NCBI RefSeq assembly: GCF_001940455.1 | Contig: NZ_MKQR01000032.1 | Coordinates: 1-64,000, forward strand | Source: Actinokineospora bangkokensis | Lineage (GTDB): Bacteria; Actinomycetota; Actinomycetes; Mycobacteriales; Pseudonocardiaceae | Direction: 5' to 3' | Length of the DNA stretch: 64,000 nucleotides | In this document: positions 1 to 8,604 of the stretch, one piece after another | How positions within the stretch are numbered: the stretch's first letter is position 1 | Layout of the letters: every line of letters begins with the position of its first letter | The notes under the pieces: generated by a model | Seen by the model: only the letters and a program-made list of their open reading frames with translations | Database searches by the model: none | What the model was told of the DNA's origin: nothing | Program-made: the position numbers and the translations under genes

Positions 1-60
1 AGGTCGGGGGGGGGGCGGCGGCGGGGGGGGCCCCGGGGGGGGGGGGGCGCGGGTCCACCG
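1..60. repeat. G-rich low-complexity tract
   Basis: Nearly uninterrupted runs of G with a few C, including stretches of 8 or more G. No coding frame or hairpin with convincing arms is visible. It lies just downstream of the stop of the minus-strand regulator at 70-588. It may be a contig edge or a sequencing/assembly artefact rather than a biological element. Confidence 0.5.
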
Positions 61-69
61 CCGCGCCGG

Positions 70-588
70 TCAGGGCTCGATGGAGATGAGGTCGGTCGCG
101 TCGAACTGGTAGCCGACGCCGCGCACCGTGCGGATCAGCGGCGCGTCCGGGTCGACCTTGCTGCGCACCCGGCGGACGTGGACGTCGACGGTGCGCTCGC
201 TGACGTAGTCGGTGCCCCAGACCTCGCGCATCAGGGTGTGCCTGCGGTGCACCCGGTCGGGGTGCTCGGCCAGGAACAGCAGCAGGTCGAACTCCAGCCT
301 GGTCAGCTCGACCTCCGCGCCGCGCCAGCTCACCCGGCGCGCGCCGCGCAGCACCCGCAGCGGGCGGTCGGCGCGCCGCGGCAGCGGGACCACCACGCCC
401 AGGGCGGGCGCGGAGTCGACGGTGACGTCGGCGTGCACGTCGTCGTGGTGCCCCAGCTGCTGCAGGGCGTGGGCGAACTGCGCGGCGAGCAGCGGCACGC
501 GCGCCGCCTCCGCGGTCAGGTGGACGGTGACGGTGAGGCGGGCGGGCGCGGGCGCGGTGCCCGCGCGCAGGTCCAGTGGTGCGGCCAT
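70..588 (-). CDS. OmpR-type winged-helix DNA-binding protein lacking a receiver domain
   Basis: 172 residues. The C-terminal half (about residues 80-165) is a typical transcriptional-regulator C-terminal winged helix: LTRLEFDLLLFLAEHP, then VWG, then the recognition-helix region RTVDVHVRRVRSKVD and the wing IRTVRGVGY. The N-terminal ~75 residues do not contain the aspartate pocket of a response-regulator receiver and resemble nothing I recognise. It probably binds direct-repeat DNA sites as a dimer, but it cannot be controlled by phosphorylation in the usual way. No histidine kinase is adjacent in the window. The ATG start is preceded by a GGGGAA purine stretch. Winged-helix assignment is firm; the target is unknown. 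Confidence 0.85.
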   Translation of the reverse strand: MAAPLDLRAGTAPAPARLTVTVHLTAEAARVPLLAAQFAHALQQLGHHDDVHADVTVDSAPALGVVVPLPRRADRPLRVLRGARRVSWRGAEVELTRLEFDLLLFLAEHPDRVHRRHTLMREVWGTDYVSERTVDVHVRRVRSKVDPDAPLIRTVRGVGYQFDATDLISIEP

Positions 589-612
589 GGTCGTTCCCCG
601 GGTTCAGGTGGC

Positions 613-627
613 GGGGGGGGGGGGGGG
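613..627. repeat. 15-nt homopolymeric G run
   Basis: Fifteen consecutive G residues in the 167-bp gap between the two minus-strand genes at 70-588 and 756-1820. It is a candidate slipped-strand site or a homopolymer length error. Confidence 0.6.
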
Positions 628-755
628 TGCGGCGGTCAGCCGCGACATCGCCCGCCGGTCACTGTCGGGAACACGGGGGAGAGTCGACCAGTCGGCGGAC
701 GTCCTGGTCAACGGCGTCCGCCCCCTGGGACGGGTTGCGGGGCGGACCCCGCCGG

Positions 756-1820
756 TCACTCCCCGTCGTCCTCCACGCCCAGGTACGGGTGCAGCACGTC
801 GCCCGCGTTGCGCGGCAGGAACCACTCGTCGAAGTCCAGGCCGGGGGTGCCGAGCAGGTCGATGTCGTCCTCGCCGCCGCCCGCCCCGCCGCCGTCGATG
901 TCGTCGTAGAGCCGCTCGTGCTCCAAGCCGCCGAGCACGTGCTCGTCGAAGGCCGCCATGACCTGCTTGACCGGCAGCTCGTCGAGCAGCCCGGCGATCT
1001 CCAGCTGGAGCAGCGCCTGGTTCTTGAGCAGGTGCAGCGCCAGCGCCTCGGCGGTGCACAGCGGGCCGGTCCAGCCCGGCTGCGACAGCCGGTAGCCCAG
1101 GATCGCGGTGGTCACCAGGAACTGCTTGGCGAACAGCGGCCCGTAGTGGTCGGCGTAGCGGGCGGGCAGCTGGTCGAGGACGTTGACCGCGTCCAGCTCG
1201 GCCACCGGCTCCTCGGCCTCCTCCAGGTCCTGCACGTCGCCGAACAGGTCGTCGGTGAGGTTCTCCATGCCCTGCACCAGCGCGCCCGCAACCAGCCGGG
1301 CCGCCTCCAGCGACACCGCCGGGGCCGGGTCGGCCGGGTCGTGGCCGAAGGCCTCCGGGCCCACCGCGCGCAGCCGGTCGGCCGAGGCGAGCAGGTCCTC
1401 GCGCAGCGCGGCCTGGTCGGCCTCGGAGAGCACCTCGTCGTCCTCGTCGAGGTCGTCGACCACCTCGGCGTCGCTGAGCGCGGCCTCCAGGTCGTCGTCG
1501 GTCGCGATGACCTCGCACCGGCCGACCTCCCAGCCGCCGAGCAGCTCGTTCTGCCCGAGCAGCTCGGTCAGCACGTGCCGGGCGGCCTCCTCGGCGAAGG
1601 CCAGCGCGGGGGCGTCGAGCAGCCAGGTGATGACCGCCCCGCCGGGGTGCACCGCGACCCGGTGGTCCAGCGGCTCGACCTCCAGCCCGTCGGGCCCCTC
1701 GATGCCCGCGAGCAGGTCGAGCTGCTCGTCGAGCAGGGCGGCCACGCCGTGCTGCTGGAGCGGGTCGAGGGCCGGGGAGCCGCTCGCGGGGGTGACGTCG
1801 GCGGTGAGCTGGTATTCCAC
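756..1820 (-). CDS. Acidic conserved hypothetical protein
   Basis: 354 residues, rich in Asp, Glu and Leu, with no signal peptide and no membrane segment. Two strongly acidic patches stand out, around residues 110-135 (a run of D and E) and near 315 (Gly-rich then acidic). The middle contains Leu/Ala-rich amphipathic helices. I recognise no catalytic motif and assign no function. The start is GTG, with a TACACT hexamer seven nucleotides upstream and no Shine-Dalgarno, so the mRNA is probably leaderless. It is transcribed toward the winged-helix gene, 167 bp away. Coding quality is good (uniform third-position GC); the product is unknown. Confidence 0.75.
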   Translation of the reverse strand: MEYQLTADVTPASGSPALDPLQQHGVAALLDEQLDLLAGIEGPDGLEVEPLDHRVAVHPGGAVITWLLDAPALAFAEEAARHVLTELLGQNELLGGWEVGRCEVIATDDDLEAALSDAEVVDDLDEDDEVLSEADQAALREDLLASADRLRAVGPEAFGHDPADPAPAVSLEAARLVAGALVQGMENLTDDLFGDVQDLEEAEEPVAELDAVNVLDQLPARYADHYGPLFAKQFLVTTAILGYRLSQPGWTGPLCTAEALALHLLKNQALLQLEIAGLLDELPVKQVMAAFDEHVLGGLEHERLYDDIDGGGAGGGEDDIDLLGTPGLDFDEWFLPRNAGDVLHPYLGVEDDGE

Positions 1821-1827
1821 GCCCCTG

Positions 1828-1833
1828 AGTGTA
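1828..1833 (-). promoter_or_regulatory. -10-like TACACT, leaderless start
   Basis: TACACT on the minus strand, 7 nt before the GTG at 1820. It fits the TANNNT pattern of actinobacterial leaderless promoters. Confidence 0.45.
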
Positions 1834-1842
1834 TGAGCACCC

Positions 1843-3468
1843 TCACCCGGTCAGGCTGATGGGCGGCAGCGGGCGCAGCCGCGGGTCGCCGCCCACGTCG
1901 TCGGCGCGCTCGATGACCATGTCGGCGCGCCGCCCGCGCACCCGCAGGGTGGCCACGGCGTTGCCGAAGAAGGGCCCGGCCGTCTTCTCCCAGGACACCG
2001 GCAGCGGCTCGACCTGCGGCGAGCGCAGCATCCACCGGCGCAGCACCGCGGCCAGCGGCTTCCACCAGGCCAGCCGGAACAGCGGGCGCATGAACCGCTC
2101 GACGCTGTTGTGCAGCGGCGAGCAGGTCAGCTGCCAGACCCGGGCGCCGACCGGCCGGTCGAAGGTGGCCTCGGCGGCGTAGACGTGGTGCACGTCGCCG
2201 GAGAGCACGCACACGGTGGCCGCCTCGCCCTCGGCGATGCGCCGGATGAGCCTGGTCAGCCGGTCCGAGGACTGCCGGAAGGAGGGCCAGTGCTCCAGGT
2301 CGGCGGCCTGGCGCAGCTTCTCGGCGAGCCTGCCGCGCCAGTCGGTGCGCCGGGCGGCGACCTCGTTCATCGACTGCACGTGGCTGATCACGTGCGGCAT
2401 CAGCCAGGGCAGCGAGGAGCCGATGAGCAGGTGGTCGTAGTGGCCGTCGGCGTTGGCCTCGATCCACTCGAACTCCCCGTCGCCCACCATCGAGCGGTGG
2501 CCGTCGCGCAGGATGCGCCCGGAGCGGGTGTCGACCACCAGCAGCCGCACGTTGCCGAAGTCGCGCCGGTAGCTCCACCGGGTGCCCTTGCGGCCGTTGA
2601 CCTCCCGCGCGGCCAGCTCGGCGAACTCGCGCAGCACGCCGCCCGCGTCGCCGGAGCGGCCCTCGGCCAGCACCTGCGCGTAGGTCTTGTCCTCGGCCAG
2701 CTCGGTGGGGGAGAGGTTGCCGATGTGCTGGTAGATCCAGTAGGTCGCCAGCGCCCCCAGCTCGCGCTCGGCCCACCAGCTCGTCGCCTCGATGCCGTCG
2801 CGCCAGGTCTGCGAGGTGTTCCAGTCGTCGCGCACGTCGTGGTCGTCGAAGACCATCGAGGTCGGCACGGTGGACAGCAGCCAGCGGATCTCCGGGGTCG
2901 ACCACGACTCGTGGTAGAGGTGCACGTACTCCTCGAAGTCGCGCACCTCGACCCCGGGCGGCTCCTGGAGCGAGCGCCGCCGGGAGATCCACTCCTGGGT
3001 GGCCTTGCTGGTCTCGTCGGCGTAGACCTGGTCACCGACGAGGAACAGCGAGTCCGGCCAGTCCTTCTCGTCCTGCTCGCGCATCCGCCAGGAGTAGGCG
3101 GCGAGGGCGTCGGTGCCCCACTGCTTGTGCTCCTTCGGGTCCTCGCTCTCCGGCTTGCGGCAGGACCCGAACAGCATGAGGAAGTCCTTGTCGCCGCCGA
3201 CCGGCAGCGTGCGGACCCGCGACGGCGGGAACTCGCTGTCCGGCAGCGGCCAGCGGGTCTCGCCGTCGAGCCGGACCTGGTACTCGACGGTGGAGGCGGG
3301 TTCGAGGTCGGTGAGGACCACCAACGCGTAGTGATGGTCGTTCACCTGGAAGGTGGGCACCGTCACCCCACCGATGGCCACCGAGCACGCCGAGTCGGTC
3401 TCCACCCAGATCGTCGCCGACGTGTCGTCGACGTGCCGCAGCAGCGGACCCAGCAGCAGCTCGGCCAT
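1843..3468 (-). CDS. PhoD-like alkaline phosphatase / phosphodiesterase family protein
   Basis: 541 residues. The metallophosphoesterase core shows the PhoD-type metal ligands in order: GDQVYADE near residue 145, DDHDVRDDW near 208 and GDVHHVYAAE near 424. An N-terminal beta-sandwich (about residues 1-95) precedes it, as in this family. No signal peptide or twin-arginine motif is seen, so it may be cytoplasmic, unlike secreted Bacillus PhoD. Substrate is presumably a phosphoester; which one is unclear. I chose ATG at 3468, preceded by GAAGGGGTGGAG, rather than the much longer upstream open frame, because homology begins here (MAELLLGPLLRHVD). It lies 22 bp downstream of nothing on its own strand and runs toward the acidic hypothetical. 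Confidence 0.88.
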   Translation of the reverse strand: MAELLLGPLLRHVDDTSATIWVETDSACSVAIGGVTVPTFQVNDHHYALVVLTDLEPASTVEYQVRLDGETRWPLPDSEFPPSRVRTLPVGGDKDFLMLFGSCRKPESEDPKEHKQWGTDALAAYSWRMREQDEKDWPDSLFLVGDQVYADETSKATQEWISRRRSLQEPPGVEVRDFEEYVHLYHESWSTPEIRWLLSTVPTSMVFDDHDVRDDWNTSQTWRDGIEATSWWAERELGALATYWIYQHIGNLSPTELAEDKTYAQVLAEGRSGDAGGVLREFAELAAREVNGRKGTRWSYRRDFGNVRLLVVDTRSGRILRDGHRSMVGDGEFEWIEANADGHYDHLLIGSSLPWLMPHVISHVQSMNEVAARRTDWRGRLAEKLRQAADLEHWPSFRQSSDRLTRLIRRIAEGEAATVCVLSGDVHHVYAAEATFDRPVGARVWQLTCSPLHNSVERFMRPLFRLAWWKPLAAVLRRWMLRSPQVEPLPVSWEKTAGPFFGNAVATLRVRGRRADMVIERADDVGGDPRLRPLPPISLTG

Positions 3469-3819
3469 CTCCACCCCTTCGCTAGGAACGCCCGTCGAAG
3501 GGTAATCGCCGTTCAGCCCAGCCGCCCAACGCCGATTCGGTCCACAGTAGAGCGATCCGGCACGCTTGGTCACCTCGGCGCAACGCGCTGTCCCCCGGAC
3601 GGCGCAGCGGGGGGTCGCGGCGCGGTCGGGCGTCGGGCGTACCCCGATCGAGTAGTCCCGGCACCCCGCCCTCGCCGCGCCGCCCGGCGTGCGCCAAGGT
3701 GTAGCGCTGGGGGAGCGCGCACGTGAAGATCCTTCGGTTGCGCGGCAGCGCATCGGGCGCGGCGCAGCACCCCCGCGGGCACGTCGAGCGCCGCCGTCGC
3801 CGGCGGGGAGGGGACACCG
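3469..3819. other. Divergent intergenic region, 351 bp
   Basis: Lies between the minus-strand PhoD-like gene and the plus-strand DUF4239 gene, so promoters for both should be here. I see no credible small gene. It contains the 14-mer CGATCGAGTAGTCC at 3645-3658, repeated exactly upstream of ctaD at 36054-36067, and a GGGGAGGGGA purine stretch just before the GTG at 3820. Confidence 0.5.
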
Positions 3820-4584
3820 GTGGACACCTACTTGCAGGGCCTGCTCTGGGTCGTGGGCGCGGCGGTGGTGACCGCCGCGGTGGCCTACCTCATCCGCCGG
3901 GTCGGCGAGACCCAGGGCGTCGTGGACAACAACGAGGCCGCGGGCCAGGTGTTCACCATCGTCGGCGGCCTGCACGCGGTGCTGCTCGCCTTCGTCCTCA
4001 TCTCGCTGTTCGACGGCACCACCGCCGCCGAGGACGGCTCCTACCGGGAGGCCGACGGCCTCGTCGCGGCCACCTGGGCGGTCGACGCGCTGCCCGAGCC
4101 CGCCCGCACCGAGCTGCGCGACCTCGCCGCCCGCTACGCCCAGCTCGTCGCCGACGAGGAGTGGCCGCAGATGTCCACCGGCGACGGCGAGGTCACCGGG
4201 GACGGCTGGGCCCTGCTGGACCGGATGCGCGCGGTGGTGCAGGGCGCGCAGGCGGGCGAGGACTTTCAGGTCGACCAGAAGGGCAAGGCGCTCGACGAGC
4301 TGTGGGACGTCTACGAGGCGCGCACCGAGCGGCTCAACGCCGCGGGCGGCGACGGCGTCACCGACGTGGTGTGGTTCGCCCTGGTGCTGGGCAGCGTGAT
4401 GACGGTGGCGCTGGCCCTGCTCTTCGGCGGCCCGCAGCCGCTGACCCACATCGTCATCGTCTCGGTGCTCGCGGGCATCCTGTCGCTGCTGCTGTTCGCC
4501 ACCTATCAGCTGCAGAACCCGTACGCGGGCGGGGCCAAGGTCGACCCGACCGCGTTCGAGTCCGTCCTGGCCCGCCTGCGGTGA
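3820..4584 (+). CDS. DUF4239-type membrane protein
   Basis: 254 residues. One membrane segment near the N-terminus (about 5-25), a second around 45-65 (FTIVGGLHAVLLAFVLISLF), a soluble middle of about 120 residues and two closely spaced C-terminal helices around 185-235. This two-plus-two layout with a GLHAVLLAF motif is typical of bestrophin-like DUF4239 proteins of actinobacteria, whose role is not established. Start is GTG with a strong GGGGAGGGG upstream. Its TGA overlaps the GTG of the next gene by four bases, implying translational coupling to the secreted protein that follows. Confidence 0.8.
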   Translation: MDTYLQGLLWVVGAAVVTAAVAYLIRRVGETQGVVDNNEAAGQVFTIVGGLHAVLLAFVLISLFDGTTAAEDGSYREADGLVAATWAVDALPEPARTELRDLAARYAQLVADEEWPQMSTGDGEVTGDGWALLDRMRAVVQGAQAGEDFQVDQKGKALDELWDVYEARTERLNAAGGDGVTDVVWFALVLGSVMTVALALLFGGPQPLTHIVIVSVLAGILSLLLFATYQLQNPYAGGAKVDPTAFESVLARLR

Positions 4585-5843
4585 GGCGCGCCGCGGTCGT
4601 GCTGTCCGGTGCCGCCGCCGCGGCGGTGCTGGCGGGCACGGCGCTGATCACCACCGACCCGCGCGGCGCCACCCCGGCGCAGGTGCGGCCCGCGGCGGCG
4701 TCCTGCGCGTTCTACCGGGTGCACCGCGACGGCCTGGGCCTGTCCACCCTGACCCGGGTGGACCTGCGCACCGGCGGCGAGACGACCCTGCGCACGCTCG
4801 ACCAGCGGGTCGACGCCCTGGGCCACGCCGACGGCAGGCTCTACGCGCTGGCCGCCGGCGGGCGCGACGGGGTGTACCTGCCCAGCAGGCTGTTCACCCT
4901 GGACCTGCGCGGCAACGTGCTGGCCAGCGCCCCGCTGGGCGGTGCGCTGCTCGGTGGGCTGGTCATCCGCGGCGGCGGGGTGGCGGGTGGCCGGTTCTAC
5001 GCCGTCACCGCCACGGCGCTGCTCACCATCCGGCTCTCCGACGCCGTGGTGGAGGCCCGCCGCCCGATCACCCCGCTGCTCAGCGGTCTCGGGGTCGACG
5101 ACCTGGCGCTGCGGGCCGCCGACGGCCAGCTCTACGGCGTCGCGACCCCCCTGCTGGCCGCGGGTCCGGGCAGGCTGGTCCGGATCAACCCCGCCACCGG
5201 CGCGCTGAGCTGGCCGCCGAGCCCGCAGCTGCCCCCGAGCGCGTCCTACGGCGCGGTGACCTTCGGCAGCGACGGCGCCCTCTACGCCATGTCCAACCGC
5301 ACCGCGGGCCGCGCGCGCCTCTACCGGGCACCGCTGGGCGGGACGCCGCAGGAGGTCGCGGTCGCCCCCAGCACGACCTTCCAGGACGCCTCGGAGTGCG
5401 TGGCGGTCCCGGCCCCGCCGCCACCGACCGCCACGCCGCCGACCGTCACACCACCGATCACCACACCACCGACCACCACGCCGCGGCCCCCGGGCCCGCC
5501 CGGTGCGACCACGGTCCCGGCCACGACCACGCCGCCCTCGTCGGTCAGCCCGGAACCCGCCCCGGGCGCCCCGCCGCCGGAGGGCCCCACCCCACCTGCG
5601 GCACTTGCCCCGCCCGCCGTGGTGCCGCCACCGCCGGAGCCATCGGGGGCTCCTGCCGCGCCCGGGATGCCCGCCCAGGTGCGCCAGCGCGCCCAGGAGG
5701 AAGAGGAGCAGGCGCCCACGCCCAAGCAGCGCGCGCAGGAGTCGACGGAGAAGAAGCGCCGCTGGGGGCTGACCACGCTCGCCCTGCTGTTCGGCGCGGG
5801 CGCGGCGGCGGCGTCCTCGCGCTCGGGGTCGCGTCGCCGCTGA
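4581..5843 (+). CDS. Exported protein with repeat beta-structure and Pro/Thr-rich stalk
   Basis: 420 residues from the GTG overlapping the upstream stop (GTGA). A basic start (VRRAAVV) and an Ala-rich hydrophobic stretch to about residue 28 form a Sec-type signal. Residues ~35-275 contain repeated short blocks of the LYALAAGG / LYGVATPL / LYAMSN kind, suggesting a beta-propeller. A low-complexity region rich in Pro and Thr follows (about 275-355), typical of cell-wall-spanning stalks. The tail has a basic/acidic segment, a short hydrophobic helix (LTTLALLFGAGAAAAS) and a final RRR, so it may be membrane-anchored at its C-terminus. I see no LPXTG motif. Function unknown. The much longer upstream extension of this frame overlaps the DUF4239 gene and is rejected. 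Confidence 0.75.
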   Translation: MRRAAVVLSGAAAAAVLAGTALITTDPRGATPAQVRPAAASCAFYRVHRDGLGLSTLTRVDLRTGGETTLRTLDQRVDALGHADGRLYALAAGGRDGVYLPSRLFTLDLRGNVLASAPLGGALLGGLVIRGGGVAGGRFYAVTATALLTIRLSDAVVEARRPITPLLSGLGVDDLALRAADGQLYGVATPLLAAGPGRLVRINPATGALSWPPSPQLPPSASYGAVTFGSDGALYAMSNRTAGRARLYRAPLGGTPQEVAVAPSTTFQDASECVAVPAPPPPTATPPTVTPPITTPPTTTPRPPGPPGATTVPATTTPPSSVSPEPAPGAPPPEGPTPPAALAPPAVVPPPPEPSGAPAAPGMPAQVRQRAQEEEEQAPTPKQRAQESTEKKRRWGLTTLALLFGAGAAAASSRSGSRRR

Positions 5844-5903
5844 TCACCGCCCCCGGACGTGCTGGAGATCGCCTATGGCGCGCGTCACATTTGGCACCGG
5901 GCG

Positions 5904-5960
5904 CACTGTATCGATCACTTGATCGTCACTGGATGATGGGACGCCGGTCACTGAATCGAT
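5904..5960. promoter_or_regulatory. Three phased direct repeats and a palindrome upstream of edd
   Basis: CACTGTATCGAT (5904-5915), CACTGGATGAT (5927-5937) and CACTGAATCGAT (5949-5960) recur every 22-23 bp, about two helical turns. The first overlaps a perfect inverted repeat CGATCA-CT-TGATCG (5912-5925). The region is AT-richer than its surroundings and ends about 70 bp before the edd start. It is a likely operator array for a sugar-acid regulator not encoded beside it. Confidence 0.5.
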
Positions 5961-6028
5961 TTTGACCGCAGCCCCCCGCGCTCGGTAGCGTCGGACGCGC
6001 CCCGACGAGCGCGAGGACCGGAGATGCC

Positions 6029-7909
6029 ATGCCCCACCAGCCGATGAACCCCGTCGTCGCCGAGGTCACCGAGCGGATCGCGGCCCGCAGCGCCAGTGCC
6101 CGGCAGGCCTACCTGCGGCGGGTCGAGGCGGCCGCGCGCGCCGCCGCCGACCGCCCCACCCGGGCCGGGCTCGGGTGCAGCAACCTCGCGCATGGCTTCG
6201 CCGCCTGCGCCGGGCCGGACCGCGACGCGGTCAAGGCCGTCAGCGTGCCCGGCGTGGCCATCGTGTCCGCCTACAACGACATGCTCAGCGCCCACCAGCC
6301 GTTCCAGGACTACCCGGCGTGGATCAAGGCCGCGGTGCGCGCGCACGGCGGTGTCGCCCAGTTCGCGGGCGGCGTGCCCGCCATGTGCGACGGCATCACC
6401 CAGGGCCGCGCGGGCATGGAGCTGTCGCTGTTCAGCCGCGAGGTCATCGCCATGGCCACCGGCATCGCCCTCGCGCACGACATGTTCGACGCCACGCTCC
6501 TGCTCGGCGTCTGCGACAAGATCGTCCCCGGGCTGCTCATCGGCGCGCTGGCCTTCGGCCACCTGCCCGCCATCCTGGTGCCCGCGGGCCCGATGGCCTC
6601 CGGGCTGCCCAACGCGCTCAAGGCCAAGGTGCGCCAGGCCTTCGCCGAGGGCCAGGCCAGCCGGGAGGACCTGCTGGCCGCGGAGTCGGCGTCCTACCAC
6701 TCGCCCGGCACCTGCACCTTCTACGGCACCGCGAACTCCAACCAGCTCGTCGTCGAGGTCATGGGCCTGCACCTGCCGGGGGCGAGCTTCGTCCCGCCGG
6801 GCACCCCGCTGCGCAAGGCGCTCACCGAGGCCGCCGCCCGCCGGGCCGTGGAGATCACCGCGCTGGGCCCGGAGTACACCCCGATCAGCGCGGTGGTCGA
6901 CGAGAAGTCCGTGGTCAACGGCGTGATCGCGCTGCTGGCCACCGGCGGGTCGACCAACCACACGCTGCACCTGGTCGCGATCGCCGCCGCGGCGGGCATC
7001 CAGCTCACCTGGGACGACTTCGCCGACCTGTCCGCGGTCGTGCCGCTGATGGCCCGCGTCTACCCCAACGGCACCGCCGACATCAACCACTTCGCCGCCG
7101 CGGGCGGCGTGCAGTTCCTCGTCGGCGAGCTGCTCGACGCGGGCCTGCTGCACGGCGACGTGTCCACCGTGGCCGGGCCCGGCCTCGACCGCTACCGGCA
7201 GGAGCCGGTCCTCGACGGCGGCACCGAGCTGGTCTGGCGCGACGGCGTGCGCGCCTCCGGCGACCTCGACGTGCTGCGCCCGGTGGCCGAGCCGTTCGCC
7301 GCCGACGGCGGGCTGCGGATGCTCGCGGGCAACCTCGGGCGCGCGGTCATCAAGGTCTCGGCGGTCGCCCCGGAGCACCGGGTCGTGCAGGCGCCCGCGG
7401 CGGTGTTCACCAGCCAGGAGGCCGTCGACGCGGCGTTCCAGGCTGGCGAGCTCGACCGCGATGTGGTGATCGTGCTGCGCCAGCAGGGCCCGCGCGCCAA
7501 CGGCATGCCCGAGCTGCACGCCCTGACCCCCGCGATGAGCGCGATCATGAGCCGGGGGCACCAGGTCGCCCTGGTCACCGACGGGCGCATGTCCGGGGCC
7601 TCGGGCAAGATCCCGGCCGCCATCCACTGCACCCCCGAGGCCGCCGCGGGCGGTCCCATCGCCCTGGTGCACAGCGGCGACCTGATCCGCGTCGACGCCA
7701 CCACCGGCAGGCTGGACCTGCTGGTGGACGCCGACGTGCTGGCCGCCCGCACGCCGACCGACGCCCCCGCCGACGACCTGTCCTGGACCGGCACCGGGCG
7801 CGAGCTGTTCGCCGCGCTGCGCCGCTCGGTCGGGCCCGCCGACCACGGGGCGAGCGTCTTCGGCCCCGCGTCGGCGCCCTCGGCCGAGGACTTCGAGTTC
7901 TCCGCCTGA
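6029..7909 (+). CDS. edd: 6-phosphogluconate dehydratase
   Basis: 626 residues, the usual length of Edd in the IlvD/Edd family. It dehydrates 6-phosphogluconate to 2-keto-3-deoxy-6-phosphogluconate using an iron-sulfur cluster. Family blocks are intact: [13 protein letters not shown] (about 75-87), [11 protein letters not shown] (about 115) with a cluster cysteine, GVCDKIVPG (about 165) with another, [11 protein letters not shown] (about 307) and [18 protein letters not shown] near the C-terminus. ATG start. The KDPG aldolase gene follows after 43 bp, so both Entner-Doudoroff enzymes are co-transcribed. The repeats at 5904-5960 probably control the operon. The Edd rather than IlvD assignment rests on length, the adjacent eda and the [11 protein letters not shown] block. 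Confidence 0.95.
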   Translation: MPHQPMNPVVAEVTERIAARSASARQAYLRRVEAAARAAADRPTRAGLGCSNLAHGFAACAGPDRDAVKAVSVPGVAIVSAYNDMLSAHQPFQDYPAWIKAAVRAHGGVAQFAGGVPAMCDGITQGRAGMELSLFSREVIAMATGIALAHDMFDATLLLGVCDKIVPGLLIGALAFGHLPAILVPAGPMASGLPNALKAKVRQAFAEGQASREDLLAAESASYHSPGTCTFYGTANSNQLVVEVMGLHLPGASFVPPGTPLRKALTEAAARRAVEITALGPEYTPISAVVDEKSVVNGVIALLATGGSTNHTLHLVAIAAAAGIQLTWDDFADLSAVVPLMARVYPNGTADINHFAAAGGVQFLVGELLDAGLLHGDVSTVAGPGLDRYRQEPVLDGGTELVWRDGVRASGDLDVLRPVAEPFAADGGLRMLAGNLGRAVIKVSAVAPEHRVVQAPAAVFTSQEAVDAAFQAGELDRDVVIVLRQQGPRANGMPELHALTPAMSAIMSRGHQVALVTDGRMSGASGKIPAAIHCTPEAAAGGPIALVHSGDLIRVDATTGRLDLLVDADVLAARTPTDAPADDLSWTGTGRELFAALRRSVGPADHGASVFGPASAPSAEDFEFSA

Positions 7910-7952
7910 ACACCTGAACCGCCTGACACCCGAACCGGAACCTGGAGGTCCC

Positions 7953-8561
7953 GTGAGCCTGCTCGACCTGTCCCCGGTGGTCCCCGTCGTGGTGGTGGAG
8001 GACGTCGCGCACGCCGTGCCGCTCGCCCAGGCGCTGCTGCGCGGGGGCGTCGGCATCGTCGAGGTCACCCTGCGCACCCCGGCGGCGCTGGACGCCATCC
8101 GCGCGATCGCCGCCGAGGTGCCCGGCACCGTCGTCGGCGCGGGCACCGTCACCGCCCCCGAGCACGCCAAGGCCGCCCTGGAGGCGGGGGCGAGGTTCCT
8201 GGTGACCCCCGGCAGCACCGACCTCGTGCTCGGCGCCGCCGAGGACACCGGGCTGCCGCTGCTGCCCGGCGCCGCCACGGTCTCCGAGGCGATGCGCTTG
8301 GCCGAGCGCGGGTACACCGAGCTGAAGTTCTTCCCCGCCGAGGCCGCGGGCGGCGTGCCGTACCTGAAGTCCATCGCCGGGCCGCTGCCGCAGCTGCGGT
8401 TCTGCCCGACCGGCGGCATCTCCGCGGCCACCGCCCCGGACTACCTCGCCCTGGCCACCGTGGGCTGCGTCGGCGGCAGCTGGCTGACCGCCGACCCGGC
8501 CGACACCGCGCGGATCGAGGAGCAGGCCCGCCTTGCCGCCGCTCTGCGCGCGGATGCATGA
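7953..8561 (+). CDS. eda: KDPG aldolase (2-keto-3-deoxy-6-phosphogluconate aldolase)
   Basis: 202 residues, class I aldolase that splits KDPG to pyruvate and glyceraldehyde 3-phosphate. Family signatures are present: a catalytic glutamate in [11 protein letters not shown] (about 40), GAGTV (about 68), the Schiff-base lysine in ELKFFPAE (about 130) and the phosphate-binding TGGIS (about 152). GTG start with GGAGG eight nucleotides upstream. Directly downstream of edd, and followed after 43 bp by the SIS-domain gene. It may also accept 2-keto-3-deoxy-6-phosphogalactonate, given the galactose-type enzymes downstream; that is inference. Confidence 0.95.
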   Translation: MSLLDLSPVVPVVVVEDVAHAVPLAQALLRGGVGIVEVTLRTPAALDAIRAIAAEVPGTVVGAGTVTAPEHAKAALEAGARFLVTPGSTDLVLGAAEDTGLPLLPGAATVSEAMRLAERGYTELKFFPAEAAGGVPYLKSIAGPLPQLRFCPTGGISAATAPDYLALATVGCVGGSWLTADPADTARIEEQARLAAALRADA

Positions 8562-8604
8562 TGTGGCCGCCTGACATCCAGCGCTGAGCAGGGGGTCTCG
8601 ACCG

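Noticed and set aside
3469-4449. N-terminal extension of the PhoD-like frame
   Set aside because: It runs antisense to the DUF4239 gene and has no resemblance to the family; ATG 3468 fits homology and a purine-rich upstream site.
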